Below, in pieces: positions 56,201-63,999 of a DNA stretch of 64,000 nt. The stretch's first letter is position 1, and every line of letters starts with the position of its first letter. The translations under genes and the position numbers were made by a program. Origin of the DNA: Pandoraea thiooxydans (GTDB lineage: Bacteria > Pseudomonadota > Gammaproteobacteria > Burkholderiales > Burkholderiaceae); contig NZ_CP014839.1 in assembly GCF_001931675.1 (NCBI RefSeq), forward strand, positions 930,001 through 994,000, in the 5' to 3' direction. The notes under the pieces are model-generated. The model saw only the letters and a program-made list of their open reading frames with translations. It did not search any database and was not told the DNA's origin.

Positions 56201-58944
56201 GCACCGGTTTGACCGACCCGCCGGCGGGCGCCATAGCGATTCCAATGTCGCTGGGGCCGGGCAGCGGGGGCGCGCATGAGCCGCCGCGCGGTCAGGCGGT
56301 GGTGCCGTCAGGCAAGCCGCCGATGCGAGGCTATGAGATTCCCGCCGAGACCCGCGCCGATCCGCTGGCGCTGGCGACGGTCATCTCGGCCGTGCTGCGT
56401 TCGTATGGCCGCATCGAGGGGGCGACATACGGCGTGTTCGCACCGGATGATCTCGACCCGGCGCAGCACGGTTTGAGCTCGTCCTATGGTTCGCTGGATG
56501 AAGCACGCTCGGCCGCCAATGTGTCGGACGGCATTGCAATTGTCGACAGCAGCGCAGTGGACGTGAGCGGCGAGGTGCCGCCGCAAGGCGTGATCGCGAC
56601 AATTCGGCCAGGTGGATTGTCGCTGGCCCCGGACCAGATCGACGTCAACCCCGGTTACGCGAAGCCGATCAGCTTCGCTTATCCGTTCGAGGGGCGCTCG
56701 CGCACGCAGCCGCCGGTCGAGATCGATCCGGCGACCGGCGGTTGGCTCGTGCCGGATGACGTGCGCCACAACGGCGCCGTGATGGACGAGCTTATTACGG
56801 GGTTGCTCAACAGCGGCGGGCGGCTCGCGGGCACACACTACGCGGTCGGGGGCGCGAGCGGTCATGGCGATTCGGCGCATCTGCTCCACGACCAAGCGGG
56901 CAACATCGAACACTTCCACAACATCGATGCGCTCGCTCGTGCGATCGATGCATCACAGCAACCCGGATCAAACGGTGGGCAATACGGCGTAAATACGATT
57001 GGAAGCCAATCGACCCCCACCATTGCGATCGTCGACGACTCGGGCCGGACCGTTGCGACCGCATACCGCGATACCGCTCGGAATCGCTGGGTGGCAAGCT
57101 TCATGGACGATTACGAGGGCAACGTGGCGGTTGCGTATCCCGGCAACTTCGAGGCGGGCAAGCCGCTGATTCGCGGCAATGGTATCGACGCCATCAACGC
57201 ACCGGCCGGCGTTGGCCGCACGCAGCTCGCGAGCTATCCCCGCCGCGAGCCGGATCTCCCGGTGTACGTCACTCTCGATACGTTTACGGAGAACTGGATG
57301 GTCGGCCGCGATCGATCGGGCAACCCCAACCCGTTGCAGCTGCCGGCGCCACCGGGTTATTTCGTCGTCAGTCAGCACGCGAGCCCGAACGAGTTCATCT
57401 ACAGAGACCCGCAACAGACCTTGACGCCAGAGGCCGAAGCGGCGCTGATCATCGGCGCGGGTTGGGACGGCAAGACGCCAATCCTGTTCTATTCGTGCGG
57501 ACCGGGCGCGCAGATTGACGAAGGTGGCGGCCAATTGATACTGGCGCCGCTCATTCAGCGGGTCACCGATTCCCTGCATCAGCTATACCCGCTGATGCGC
57601 GGCACGCCGGTCGATGCGGGCTTCCACACCATCGCGGCGAACAGCCCGGTTATGTATTATCTGCTGCAGGACGAAGGCGGTTATACGGTCGACGTGCGCG
57701 TTGCGCCGCGGGAGGAATGGCAGAACGGAGCGGAGTTGGCGTCCTGGCGTGAGCAGCAGTATTCGATCATCGACACCGGAGATCTGCGCTTCTCGCGCTT
57801 CTATCCGTCGCTGCCGGTGGTGAAGGGCGATTCGGCGGGTTCGGCGGGGTCGCCGACGGGCACACAAGCCGCCGTCAGCGCGCTTGACCCGGTCAGGATG
57901 ACGAACGCGCTGCTCGATGTCGGCGTATCGGAGGATACGGCGCAGGCGTTCGTCGCGCAATTGAACCAGGCGGCACACAGCGGCGGGCCGGGACCGCTGG
58001 ATCCCGTGCGCTCCGTCAATGTAACGGCCGCCGATACCCCCGGCTGGGCGATGCCGTTCGATCCGCGGGAGCGGGCGCGCCTGGGATTGGAGTACACCGC
58101 CCGAACCGAGGACTCGACGTTTACGGCGTTTACGCGTGCGGATAAGGATGTCGATCTCTATATCGACGTGGATGCGCGCGAAGGCGGGAGGTCCGACGAT
58201 TGGGCCCGCGTGACCAACATTCTTTCGTTCTATCGCGGTCATTTGCCGAAGGGCGGCGGCAGCCGCTTACTGGTGTCGCTGCTGGATCATTTCAATCTCA
58301 CGCCGGCGCCAGGTGGGCAGATCGTATTCGAGGGCATTGTCAACAAGGCGACGAAGAACGCGTTCGCGAACGGTACCGATCCGGCACAAACACCCCTGGC
58401 GATCTCGCTCACGCGCGCATTGGGCGCCTGGGGGCTGGATGTCGAGCAGTTCCGGTTCACGACCGATAAACATGGGAGCCTGTCGCTGGTGGCCCAACTG
58501 CGCAACGCGGGCACGCCAGGCATGCTGCCGCTGCGCGTCGACGTGCCATGGCGCGACGCGCCGCTGTCCAGCCCAAACCTGAGCTATTTGCCCAGCTGGA
58601 TTCCCGCGCGCTTGCCGGTGCCGGGCGGGCCCGATGCTTACTACACGGTGCAGGCGCTTGGCGTAGACGCCGGGATCGTGTTTGACCAGAACGGTGACGA
58701 GCTTTCTCCGGATCGGCTGGCGCAGGACATCAATCTCGACGGGGGCAGTCTGCCGCGCCGGCCAATTCTGCTGGCGTCCGACTATGCGGGGTCCGGCGGG
58801 CCGCAGGCCTACGCGCAACAGCTGGCCGACATCCTTGGCACGGAGGTGCTCGCACCTGACTTTGCGCTGAGCCTCGGCGAAGACCAGGCGGTCAATATGA
58901 CCGGAGACGGCAATTGGTATCGCTTCACCCCGGCGGTCGTTTGA
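50293..58944 (+). CDS. Giant modular protein (2,883 aa), probable secreted effector or toxin, function unknown
   Basis: ATG 50293 follows AGGGGA; no Sec signal is present. Residues 1-60 are Ala/Ser/Asn/Gly/Pro-rich, as in type III or VI effectors. Residues ~60-780 are Gln/Ala-rich and helical. Around 784-900 lie four short repeats ending GQYALP, GQYAHV, GKYQIP, GTYQGE. Hydrophobic glycine-rich helices lie at ~1052-1096 and ~1123-1150. Two ~500-residue repeats follow (1438-1965 and 2013-2512), each with two related modules (GGRLAGTHYA; GRIEGATY type) and a module with PILFYSC. A terminal part ends RPILLASDYAGSGG...QQLADILGTEVLAPD. Substrate and secretion route are unknown; effector status is inference. 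Confidence 0.75.
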   Translation: MYIASVDGSLVDPSALATRADAPGNANASGGPPNGGGNPTVPATSQVNAPGQSPQQALLAADAETARRLAIAQGDTKTVQAALQKQYPNGMTDAQFSAFLQNDPTGQKFNADWSAVQRSVSNQLRLAADGAKDPGDTGSVNAAIAARARQIKATGKDDPTLDAVVDDSVTQVQSQSAASRATSEAAFRVEIVSNMPGATSTQVSTAIGAFKQALAHEVALSAAKLHLDNAQAALAALGKKPIEARRADAGDVNATLAEAKREYGQVQAGNDAAGNSITPDEQAQAEQAVGQAHNGEIYSQGNNAPPLAVAGQIGVVSARQTLQHYVATLDPSDPMLSPAEQQLAKTNPIAVAQIQMSGVRIDPSQIANPWEKHLAQSDPLEYAIYKMTGVDATAVNPNDPRLSATDQTQLHNQQYLQYAMAHASQGTQQQIGLILGAGEAVRYDSVKAQVNALTSGTRSTANDQKALQVLAVNMNQTMLPGAADALWQNIGAPKFSASYIQSQYAALVQSPGDNATPAQKSDATMNADKVGVWLQQMTKNAPPQFAALALQTLRHNFNGQWFQSNSGIPSPTRGKNIYKGLSQAVQTADLQDPSHTEANRMAGWLLDAGNTSATGKSGNLIYVIQGSAGSGEMLFESVRDAMSGGFGTDLSDALNAQIYNARNVPANNFTQAYQQGSQAAAGKQNSAAAQQSYQNFLNAMPQTLQTYFGDVAKNFGNAPVQFRDGTQLNNFLAAGLNVSPDTVAMPTAKGSDAQAQGQAQSPLMTAQWLRQAGYAAPQSGGKPVSNEAWAQLIVDGQYALPLDGQAQLLTPQQLAKLLATGQYAHVTPPTDNQGKAMGAQQIANALSAGKYQIPAAGLVNFSAQSTLDGRHAVPVDIYGKPLTEGALLHQISIGTYQGENLYAHNPKLQQIVNPIAKELQKTAGVSLPGQSSAGGTGPVLTVSLIPTFYASNGVGASPSALFSEKDRDGHTKLIDDRGWRYDDLNDYQHNNALAGGKLYVPTWLKNGNTAPGAGIELASYSPGGSPGASGGAGASYTDVASHKTSFGQEVESVVDGIATVATVAAGVGLMFTGVGSIAGASLLGVTAAGMGWGAYRSFDDLANLGEHGQAINPFAGGKATQDWMMGTVSLVAMGASGLAFKGARVVALANGMEQAGADPAAVEAVRASARSWEGAARLTNLPAMAGGGYMSVKQGASLMQNWGALSGGQKWWQAAQMALNLVPFAVDKTIVSQRNALAASNPNAATVPAVGAPGEAFAPPGDEALTQAAAVGLAGNALAKLGNQGEQNQSGQGQQSAQGQDAVAGIGGRDGAQGNQGGLHSFVKPNALNAQDALLTLPPGKRAAAGGGQGAAPAAYELNPSLAVTPEDNWRQGLMDLANPLHSGVLDQYPSPATLQAIAGIDPVELYPALRSVGVSDETARGLAAQVSSMAAPPPGSYEIPAATRANPLALATVMSIVLRTHGRINGATYVVFPHDLDPAQRGLNSSNASQTAMQADKLLEEIDLASRNALPPTRYGSLADARMVANASPSYGVAMVDGSAVGQNGAVLSHDVIATIGAGGLSPGPKQIGINPGYVKPIRFSYPSAGRASAPPPVEIDPATGGWLVPDDVRQHGPLMNEFVTGLLNSGGRLAGTHYALFSQNGGIDPALAIGEQADEVEHFRNFDALARAIDTSQQHGPNAGQGDANNNGYRPRLAAIVDDSGRVVATLYRDPAKGRWLATFLSDYTGNVSVAYPDNFEAGKPLIRGDGVDAINALTGEGPTQLVSYPRRAADLSVLFSANTDQQNRLSGSDASGNPRASLLPAPPGYFIVEQHSNPMGFVSRSGGVLEPEAEAALIIGAGWDGKAPILFYSCAPSTQIDAGGGHLIPTPVIQRVTDALQQLYPLMRGKPVDEGFHTIAANSLVGVDLLSSANVAPYTVDVHVASQEAWQNSPAVASWLDQQQVSIIGTGNLRFSRFYPSLPVVKADEPGTGLTDPPAGAIAIPMSLGPGSGGAHEPPRGQAVVPSGKPPMRGYEIPAETRADPLALATVISAVLRSYGRIEGATYGVFAPDDLDPAQHGLSSSYGSLDEARSAANVSDGIAIVDSSAVDVSGEVPPQGVIATIRPGGLSLAPDQIDVNPGYAKPISFAYPFEGRSRTQPPVEIDPATGGWLVPDDVRHNGAVMDELITGLLNSGGRLAGTHYAVGGASGHGDSAHLLHDQAGNIEHFHNIDALARAIDASQQPGSNGGQYGVNTIGSQSTPTIAIVDDSGRTVATAYRDTARNRWVASFMDDYEGNVAVAYPGNFEAGKPLIRGNGIDAINAPAGVGRTQLASYPRREPDLPVYVTLDTFTENWMVGRDRSGNPNPLQLPAPPGYFVVSQHASPNEFIYRDPQQTLTPEAEAALIIGAGWDGKTPILFYSCGPGAQIDEGGGQLILAPLIQRVTDSLHQLYPLMRGTPVDAGFHTIAANSPVMYYLLQDEGGYTVDVRVAPREEWQNGAELASWREQQYSIIDTGDLRFSRFYPSLPVVKGDSAGSAGSPTGTQAAVSALDPVRMTNALLDVGVSEDTAQAFVAQLNQAAHSGGPGPLDPVRSVNVTAADTPGWAMPFDPRERARLGLEYTARTEDSTFTAFTRADKDVDLYIDVDAREGGRSDDWARVTNILSFYRGHLPKGGGSRLLVSLLDHFNLTPAPGGQIVFEGIVNKATKNAFANGTDPAQTPLAISLTRALGAWGLDVEQFRFTTDKHGSLSLVAQLRNAGTPGMLPLRVDVPWRDAPLSSPNLSYLPSWIPARLPVPGGPDAYYTVQALGVDAGIVFDQNGDELSPDRLAQDINLDGGSLPRRPILLASDYAGSGGPQAYAQQLADILGTEVLAPDFALSLGEDQAVNMTGDGNWYRFTPAVV
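54604..56187 (+). repeat. First ~530-residue internal repeat of the giant protein
   Basis: Encodes YEIPAATRANPLALATVMS through LRFSRFYPSLPVVK. It shares module order and long identical strings with the second copy, such as VEIDPATGGWLVPDDV, TGLLNSGGRLAGTHYA, EAEAALIIGAGWDGK and LRFSRFYPSLPVVK. It differs by an extra ~30-residue insert (NASQTAMQADKLLEEIDLAS). Confidence 0.85.
56331..57822 (+). repeat. Second ~500-residue internal repeat of the giant protein
   Basis: Encodes YEIPAETRADPLALATVIS through LRFSRFYPSLPVVK. A lead-in unit of type DPVxxxxALxxVGVSxxTA occurs before copy one (nt ~54496) and again after copy two (nt ~57886), suggesting that a third unit once began there. Confidence 0.85.
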
Positions 58945-59088
58945 GCAGCTGGACTTGGGGGAGAGTGACTCTGCGGTGTCGCCCGACAAATGAACAGGTG
59001 CAGCGTCGGGAGCGGATCGTCGATTGGCCTTCAGACCGCCACCCTTCCCAGTCGCCATTAATGGCTGTTACCTCCTGCTGTTATGGGC

Positions 59089-60192
59089 TCAGGAAATCGA
59101 CTCGATATGAGTTGACTGCGCGTAGGCACGTCCGAATCGATTAGCGAGAAAATCAGGTAGATTGATCTGCTCCTGACGAATGAAACCGCGCTTCGGCAGC
59201 TTGCCGGTGCGGAACAGATCGAGTGCGGCACAAATGCCTGCGGCCGTGGTGATTTGGATAGCGCTGTGCGTATGCCCATCGGTGCGCTCGGCGAAGATTT
59301 TGCGTGCCAGTACCTCTTGCGCTAGTACACCGTTGCGCATCCCGCTGGCAATTACCACCACCAGGACGACGTCTTGCAGTGTGGTCGGTACTGAGCGGCG
59401 AAAGATTGTTTTCAAATTATCCGGATCAGATTTGAGCTGCAATTCATCGAGCAGCATGCTCATCAAGGCGCGATGTCCCGGATAGCGTACCGACTTGTAA
59501 TCGAGGTTTTCGACTTTTCCCTCGAGGGTGGCGCATAACGTACCCAGGCCACCCGAGGTGTTGAAGGCCTCATATTCGACGCCGTCGAGCGAAAAATGCT
59601 CCAACCCTTCCATGGGCAATACGGGGATGCGGCGGTTATCGCGTATGGCGTCACACGGATGGCAGTACTCGTTGATTAGGCCGTCGACGCTCCACGTCAA
59701 ATTGTATTTGAGCGCGTTGGAGGGGAAGGCGGGCAGCGCGCCGACACGCAATTTCAGGTCGCGCACCGAGTCGAAGCCGGCAGCCACATGATGGGCCGCT
59801 ATCGAGATAAAACCCGGCGCCAGTCCGCATTGCGGCATGAACGCCGTCCGCGCACCCTCCGCCAGGCGAATAATGGCTTGAGTGGCGGCGACGTCTTCCG
59901 TGAGATCGAAGTAATGACATCCTGCCGCCGCCGCTTGGGTTGCAGCATGAATCGCTAATGAGTATGGCAACGCGTTGACTACCGCATCCTGCCCGGATAG
60001 AGCCTCGCGCAGAATCGTCGGGTTTTCGAGCGCCAGCGGGCGCGTTGCGCACGCGTTTGCTGTTGCATTTGCGGCGACTTCGAGCGCATGGCGGTCCCGG
60101 TCCATGATCGTAACGCGATAGTCACCCGACGCATTCAGCAGTCGGGCGATAGTTTGGCCGATATGACCGGCACCTAGCAGGGCAATATTCAT
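59089..60192 (-). CDS. Saccharopine-dehydrogenase-like (lysine 6-dehydrogenase-type) NAD(P) oxidoreductase
   Basis: 367 residues. Rossmann start NIALLGAGHIGQTIARLLNASGDYRVTIMDRD, then DAVVNALPYSLAIHAATQAAAAGCHYFDLTED, QCGLAPGFISIAAHH and a C-terminal substrate domain with AFNTSGGLGTLCATLEGKVENLDYKSVRYPGH. These match the saccharopine dehydrogenase/lysine dehydrogenase superfamily that acts on amino-acid-derived imines. The substrate cannot be fixed; no lysine pathway genes adjoin. A 620-bp gap lies upstream. Confidence 0.85.
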   Translation of the reverse strand: MNIALLGAGHIGQTIARLLNASGDYRVTIMDRDRHALEVAANATANACATRPLALENPTILREALSGQDAVVNALPYSLAIHAATQAAAAGCHYFDLTEDVAATQAIIRLAEGARTAFMPQCGLAPGFISIAAHHVAAGFDSVRDLKLRVGALPAFPSNALKYNLTWSVDGLINEYCHPCDAIRDNRRIPVLPMEGLEHFSLDGVEYEAFNTSGGLGTLCATLEGKVENLDYKSVRYPGHRALMSMLLDELQLKSDPDNLKTIFRRSVPTTLQDVVLVVVIASGMRNGVLAQEVLARKIFAERTDGHTHSAIQITTAAGICAALDLFRTGKLPKRGFIRQEQINLPDFLANRFGRAYAQSTHIESIS

Positions 60193-60814
60193 CTTGTGAT
60201 CCTTTTCTTGGTTAGTTCAGCGATTAATCGCTCGCCTTAGTGTAAGAAAAGAGACTGATGAATCGTAGTTCAATATTGACGATATCAACTATTTTTATGT
60301 CATTTCGTCGAGAATATTAGACGATTCGTCAAATACTGAAGATAAAGGCATTTCCCTCGCGTTGACGGAGCCGCGCCGCCGCAACCTACTTGCGCTGCGC
60401 CCGGGCGGCTCCGTCAACGCTCGCAATATGCCGCCGGTCTGCCATTCCGAATCGGGTGATAGGCGACAGCCGGTATGTTGATTGTCCGACGGGCATCTGG
60501 CGGAAGATCGCCAAGGAAAGTGGAGGGGATCATTAGCGTGCATGTCACCGTTAACACGCCACGCGGGTGTGGCACTTCGTGCGCTCCGTGCGGGTACATC
60601 GCGAACCGCTTGATTTTCAGCGATCGCCGTGATCATCATCCCCCATCAACTGTCCTGACAAAAATTTCATGACAGACGGGGGCGCAATATTTGGCCGTGT
60701 CCCGATTATTACGCGAGTAATCCCTTACGGTGTCATCTGGCGAGCAACCGGCTCAAGGGCAATTTTCTTGAGCTCCGTGCGGTGGCTTCGCTGCTACTTT
60801 AAGGAGATTTATTC
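60193..60814. other. Gene-free region upstream of the thioredoxin-like gene
   Basis: 622 bp without a convincing gene. The left end (60200-60320) is A+T-rich and should hold the promoter of the minus-strand dehydrogenase gene. A long perfect inverted repeat lies at 60359-60420 (separate entry). The right end leads into a strong ribosome binding site at 60801-60808. Confidence 0.5.
60359..60420. repeat. 15-bp perfect inverted repeat with 32-nt loop
   Basis: GCGTTGACGGAGCCG (60359-60373) and its exact reverse complement (60406-60420). No T-tract follows on either strand, so it is not a standard terminator. It may be a regulator site, a transcript-stabilising hairpin or the remnant ends of a small mobile element. 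Confidence 0.75.
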
Positions 60815-61147
60815 GTGTCCGATAAAATTTTAACCGTCACGGATGCTTCGTTTGAGGTTGACGTGACGAAGTCATCGGTTCCTGTTCTGGTCGATTTTTG
60901 GGCAGATTGGTGTGGTCCATGCAAAATGCTTGCGCCGTTGCTCGCCGAGGTGGCGGAGGATTTCGGCGATGGCTTGCGTGTTGCCAAGATCAATGCGGAC
61001 GAAAACAAGCAACAAATGGAACGCCTTGGGGTTCGCGGTCTGCCGTCATTGTTGCTGTTCGTCAATGGAAGCGAGCGCGCCAGGCTTGTTGGCACGCAAT
61101 CGAAAACGCGTCTTGTCGCGTTCATCGAAGCCAATCTTGAGGGGTGA
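60815..61147 (+). CDS. Thioredoxin
   Basis: 110 residues from GTG 60815; AAGGAGAT is ideally placed upstream. Classical thioredoxin: VLVDFWADWCGPCKMLAPLLAEVAEDFGDGLRVAKINADEN, with the WCGPC active site, the cis-Pro segment VRGLPSLLLFVNG and a Gly-ending helix. It is a cytoplasmic dithiol reductant. Rather than standing alone as trxA often does, it is followed after only 3 bp by a gene of unknown function, which suggests a dedicated partner. Confidence 0.93.
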   Translation: MSDKILTVTDASFEVDVTKSSVPVLVDFWADWCGPCKMLAPLLAEVAEDFGDGLRVAKINADENKQQMERLGVRGLPSLLLFVNGSERARLVGTQSKTRLVAFIEANLEG

Positions 61148-61150
61148 CCG

Positions 61151-62041
61151 ATGACAAGTTCGTTTCAAGACAACATCGACGTGAAGAATACGATGCTGCT
61201 GCGCGCCGAAAAGCATTGGACCGCCGGGCATATGAAACCGACGCCGCTTGCTTGGTCGGACGGGGACGGCAGTGTTGTGGGATGCGCGATAGAGAGCGTC
61301 GACCTGTTGATCTGGACCGATTCGTTGGGGTTGCCCAAGTGGCTGGCGCTTGTGATCGATGAAATAGCGTCTGGACTGACTTCTCGCGATGTGGCGCCGC
61401 AGGAGGCATGCAAAGCCGGGCTGGAATTACTCAAGGCAATTCCGGTTGGCGTGGATCTTGGGCAGGCTGGCAGCAAATTTATAATCTCTCTCCTCGCCGA
61501 CGTTGACGAGCGCCTCGTGCAATTGGAGCAGGACAAGGTGTTGGGGCAGATCTATCGCGCTTTGGTCGAACTTCATCATGGGGTAATTGGCGGTGACCAA
61601 CCCGATGCCACGCAGTGGCGCGCGATGCGCAAGTCGGCGGTCGAGTTGACCAACAATCTGCCAGAGGGGTCAGAGGTTGCGGCATTGGCGGGCGTCGTGG
61701 AGGCGGCGATGTGGGACGCGCGGACGTCGCCATCAGTCGGGGTTGACACTCTGCGCCAATTTTCCCGTGCCCGCAGTATTCGTGCCGTTGTTGAGTTTGG
61801 ATGGACGGAGGCCGATGAGGCTCATACTAAAATGCGCTTGGACGATATGTTTAAACGCTTCCTTAAGGACAATCCGGAAAACAAGCGTACCGTGTTCGAC
61901 CATTACGCCGATGAATTCCCTGAAGAGGAGGCGCGGCTGCGTCGTCGCATCGCAATTGAACGGGACGCGCGTTGCATCGGGGCCGAGCTTGGAAGGATCG
62001 CACTATCGAACGTGCTGGGGGCGGCATCAAAAAAGCAGTAG
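61151..62041 (+). CDS. Hypothetical protein co-transcribed with thioredoxin
   Basis: 296 residues, no family recognised. No signal peptide or membrane helix. It is mostly helical and acidic, with SVDLLIWTDSLGLPKWLALVIDEIASGLTSRD near the N-terminus, a central segment (100-200) and a charged C-terminus (KRTVFDHYADEFPEEEARLRRRIAIERDARCIGAELGRIAL). It has only two Cys (in VGCAIES and ARCIGAE), possible thioredoxin targets. ATG 61151 lies 3 bp after the thioredoxin stop, with GGGGTG as ribosome site. It converges on the MocR gene with 0 bp between them. Confidence 0.7.
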   Translation: MTSSFQDNIDVKNTMLLRAEKHWTAGHMKPTPLAWSDGDGSVVGCAIESVDLLIWTDSLGLPKWLALVIDEIASGLTSRDVAPQEACKAGLELLKAIPVGVDLGQAGSKFIISLLADVDERLVQLEQDKVLGQIYRALVELHHGVIGGDQPDATQWRAMRKSAVELTNNLPEGSEVAALAGVVEAAMWDARTSPSVGVDTLRQFSRARSIRAVVEFGWTEADEAHTKMRLDDMFKRFLKDNPENKRTVFDHYADEFPEEEARLRRRIAIERDARCIGAELGRIALSNVLGAASKKQ

Positions 62042-63526
62042 TTAGCGACTTCGACTAATCGTTGCTGCAAGCATGCGAAACGCGGTCTCGTTTTCGCATG
62101 CGGCAATATTGAAGCGCATATATGAACGGCATGCTTGGGATTGAGAGAACAGGCGACCTGGCGCCGTAAGATAGCCTGCCTCAAGCATTCGCTCGGCGAC
62201 GCACAAGGCGTCCAATTCACCCGGGAGTCGACCCCATAGGTACATGCCGGGGTAAGGATTGGACGTCACCGCGATATCGAGATCGCATAGCTTTTCTAGC
62301 GCATGGACGCGGGAAGAGTTGAGCCGCGCGCGCAGTTGTTCGCAATGGTGCCGATAGGTGCCTTCCGACAGCAATCGATAAACGGTACGTTCGCCGAGAC
62401 TGCCGTTCGTAGCGCGACTAACCGACTTGTACCGAAGGAGCCATTCAATGGATTGTGCTGATGCCGCAATATATCCCACCCTAAGACCTACGCCGAGGAT
62501 TTTTGAAAAGCTACCTATGTAAATGACGCGACGTAGTTGGTCGAGTGTCGCAAGTCGTGTTAGGTGAGGGGCAGTGTTGGCTGGCAGCAGGTCACCATAG
62601 GTATCGTCCTCGACAATAGTGAGATCGAATTCCTGGGCTATCTGCAGTACTTGAAATGCCTTGTGCGGCTCGAGGCTGGTCGAGGTCGGATTGTGGAGCA
62701 GCGTATTGCAGAAGAACAGTCTTGGCCGGTGGTGCTCGCAAGCCAGACGCAGTGCTTCCACATCGGGGCCATCATGCAGGCGTGGCACCCCAATAATATT
62801 GAGGCCGGATGCCAACAGCCGATCTATCAAAAGGAAGGATGCGGGATCATCCACCAAAACCGCTTCGCCGGGCGTGCGTAGATAACTCATGACAACCAGG
62901 TTCAGTGCATCCGTTCCGCCTATTGTCGTCATGATCTGTTTGGGGTCTACCGCTACTCCAAAAGCTCCCAATTTCAAGTGGAGTTGCTGTCTTAATGGCA
63001 GGTAACCTTGCTGATCTTCATATTCCATCATCCAGTTCAGCTTGCCGCGTGCAACGCTACGTAATGCGTTCGACAATTGAGGTTCGTTGATCCACGCAAC
63101 CGGCAAGTTGCCGCCGCCAAGGTTCCCCGCCAGCACTGTGCGTGGGTCGAGTAGGCGCTGGCGCCAGTCCTCCGGCATAGGAAGCGCTGCGTCGCCACGA
63201 GATTGATCCGCTACGCCGGTGCGCTTGTCCGGAACGTCCTGGCCCCTGACATAAAACCCCGCGCCGGGTCGCGTGATCAGATACCCGTGAGCCACCAATT
63301 TGTCATAGGCGCGGGTTGCAGTGTCGCGGCTCACATCGCAAGCTCGAGCGACATCACGAATGGATGGCAACCTCTGGCCCGGCCCCAGTTGCTTCGACTG
63401 GATGGCGGTACGCACTAGCAGGAAGATACGGTCGACAAGCCCCGTCTTTGGGTCTGCAATAGCCACAGCATCGAGCTCTCGCTTGCTCAATGCGAAGGTC
63501 TCCACCAACGGCGTTGAAGGTTTCAT
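62042..63526 (-). CDS. MocR-family regulator (GntR HTH fused to PLP aminotransferase domain)
   Basis: 494 residues from ATG 63526. The N-terminal winged helix reads QLGPGQRLPSIRDVARACDVSRDTATRAYDKLVAHGYLITRPGAGFYV. The fold-type I aminotransferase domain has GGTDALNLVVMSYLRTPGEAVLVDDPASF, NTLLHNPTSTSL, VEDDTYGDL and the PLP Lys in YIGSFSKILGVGLRVGYI. Members usually control amine, GABA, PLP or taurine genes and bind PLP. The nearby amino-acid dehydrogenase gene is a possible target. An earlier in-frame ATG at 63583 lacks a ribosome site. Confidence 0.9.
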   Translation of the reverse strand: MKPSTPLVETFALSKRELDAVAIADPKTGLVDRIFLLVRTAIQSKQLGPGQRLPSIRDVARACDVSRDTATRAYDKLVAHGYLITRPGAGFYVRGQDVPDKRTGVADQSRGDAALPMPEDWRQRLLDPRTVLAGNLGGGNLPVAWINEPQLSNALRSVARGKLNWMMEYEDQQGYLPLRQQLHLKLGAFGVAVDPKQIMTTIGGTDALNLVVMSYLRTPGEAVLVDDPASFLLIDRLLASGLNIIGVPRLHDGPDVEALRLACEHHRPRLFFCNTLLHNPTSTSLEPHKAFQVLQIAQEFDLTIVEDDTYGDLLPANTAPHLTRLATLDQLRRVIYIGSFSKILGVGLRVGYIAASAQSIEWLLRYKSVSRATNGSLGERTVYRLLSEGTYRHHCEQLRARLNSSRVHALEKLCDLDIAVTSNPYPGMYLWGRLPGELDALCVAERMLEAGYLTAPGRLFSQSQACRSYMRFNIAACENETAFRMLAATISRSR

Positions 63527-63696
63527 CGGACGGCATATATTGATCGCGAGTGCGATTGTCGGCGATGATCCGCCGGGCGGCAATGCCCAGACGTCATCCG
63601 TGGGGGGGTATCGTCGAATTTCGAGAAATTTTGAAATTCAATGCCATTGCAATGATGGTTATGAGTATATTTTTCTTGTCTATTCGCTTGCGCTAT

Positions 63697-63999
63697 TTAG
63701 CTGTTCCTTACGACCACGAGAAAATTGCCATACGAATCGATCTTCAGCGAAAGCGACTCGGCCAACTGCCGCAGGGCTTCATTCGGATGATTTAGACTGA
63801 ACACGCCGCTCACGCGGCGTCGCGCCGCCGTGCTGGAAACCTCGATCAAGCCATGATGGTAGCGGCGTAATACGGCGATCAAGTCTCCCACGGATTCGTT
63901 GGACGCGACGTGCAAACCGGATGTCCACGCAAGCGCACTCGCAACGGCCTCCTTTCTGCGCTGAATGCTGTCGCTGGAAAACCCTACGACCTCGCCTTT
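63697..63999 (-). CDS. FecR-family anti-sigma/signal protein, C-terminal part only
   Basis: The frame is open to the right edge, so the 5' part is outside the window. The visible ~100 residues match the periplasmic C-terminus of FecR proteins: ALAWTSGLHVASNESVGDLIAVLRRYHHGLIEVSSTAARRRVSGVFSLNHPNEALRQLAESLSLKI. FecR passes a signal from a TonB-dependent receptor to an ECF sigma factor such as FecI. Those partner genes would be expected to the right. The 170-bp gap before the MocR gene holds no other gene. Confidence 0.82.
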   Translation of the reverse strand, partial: KGEVVGFSSDSIQRRKEAVASALAWTSGLHVASNESVGDLIAVLRRYHHGLIEVSSTAARRRVSGVFSLNHPNEALRQLAESLSLKIDSYGNFLVVVRNS

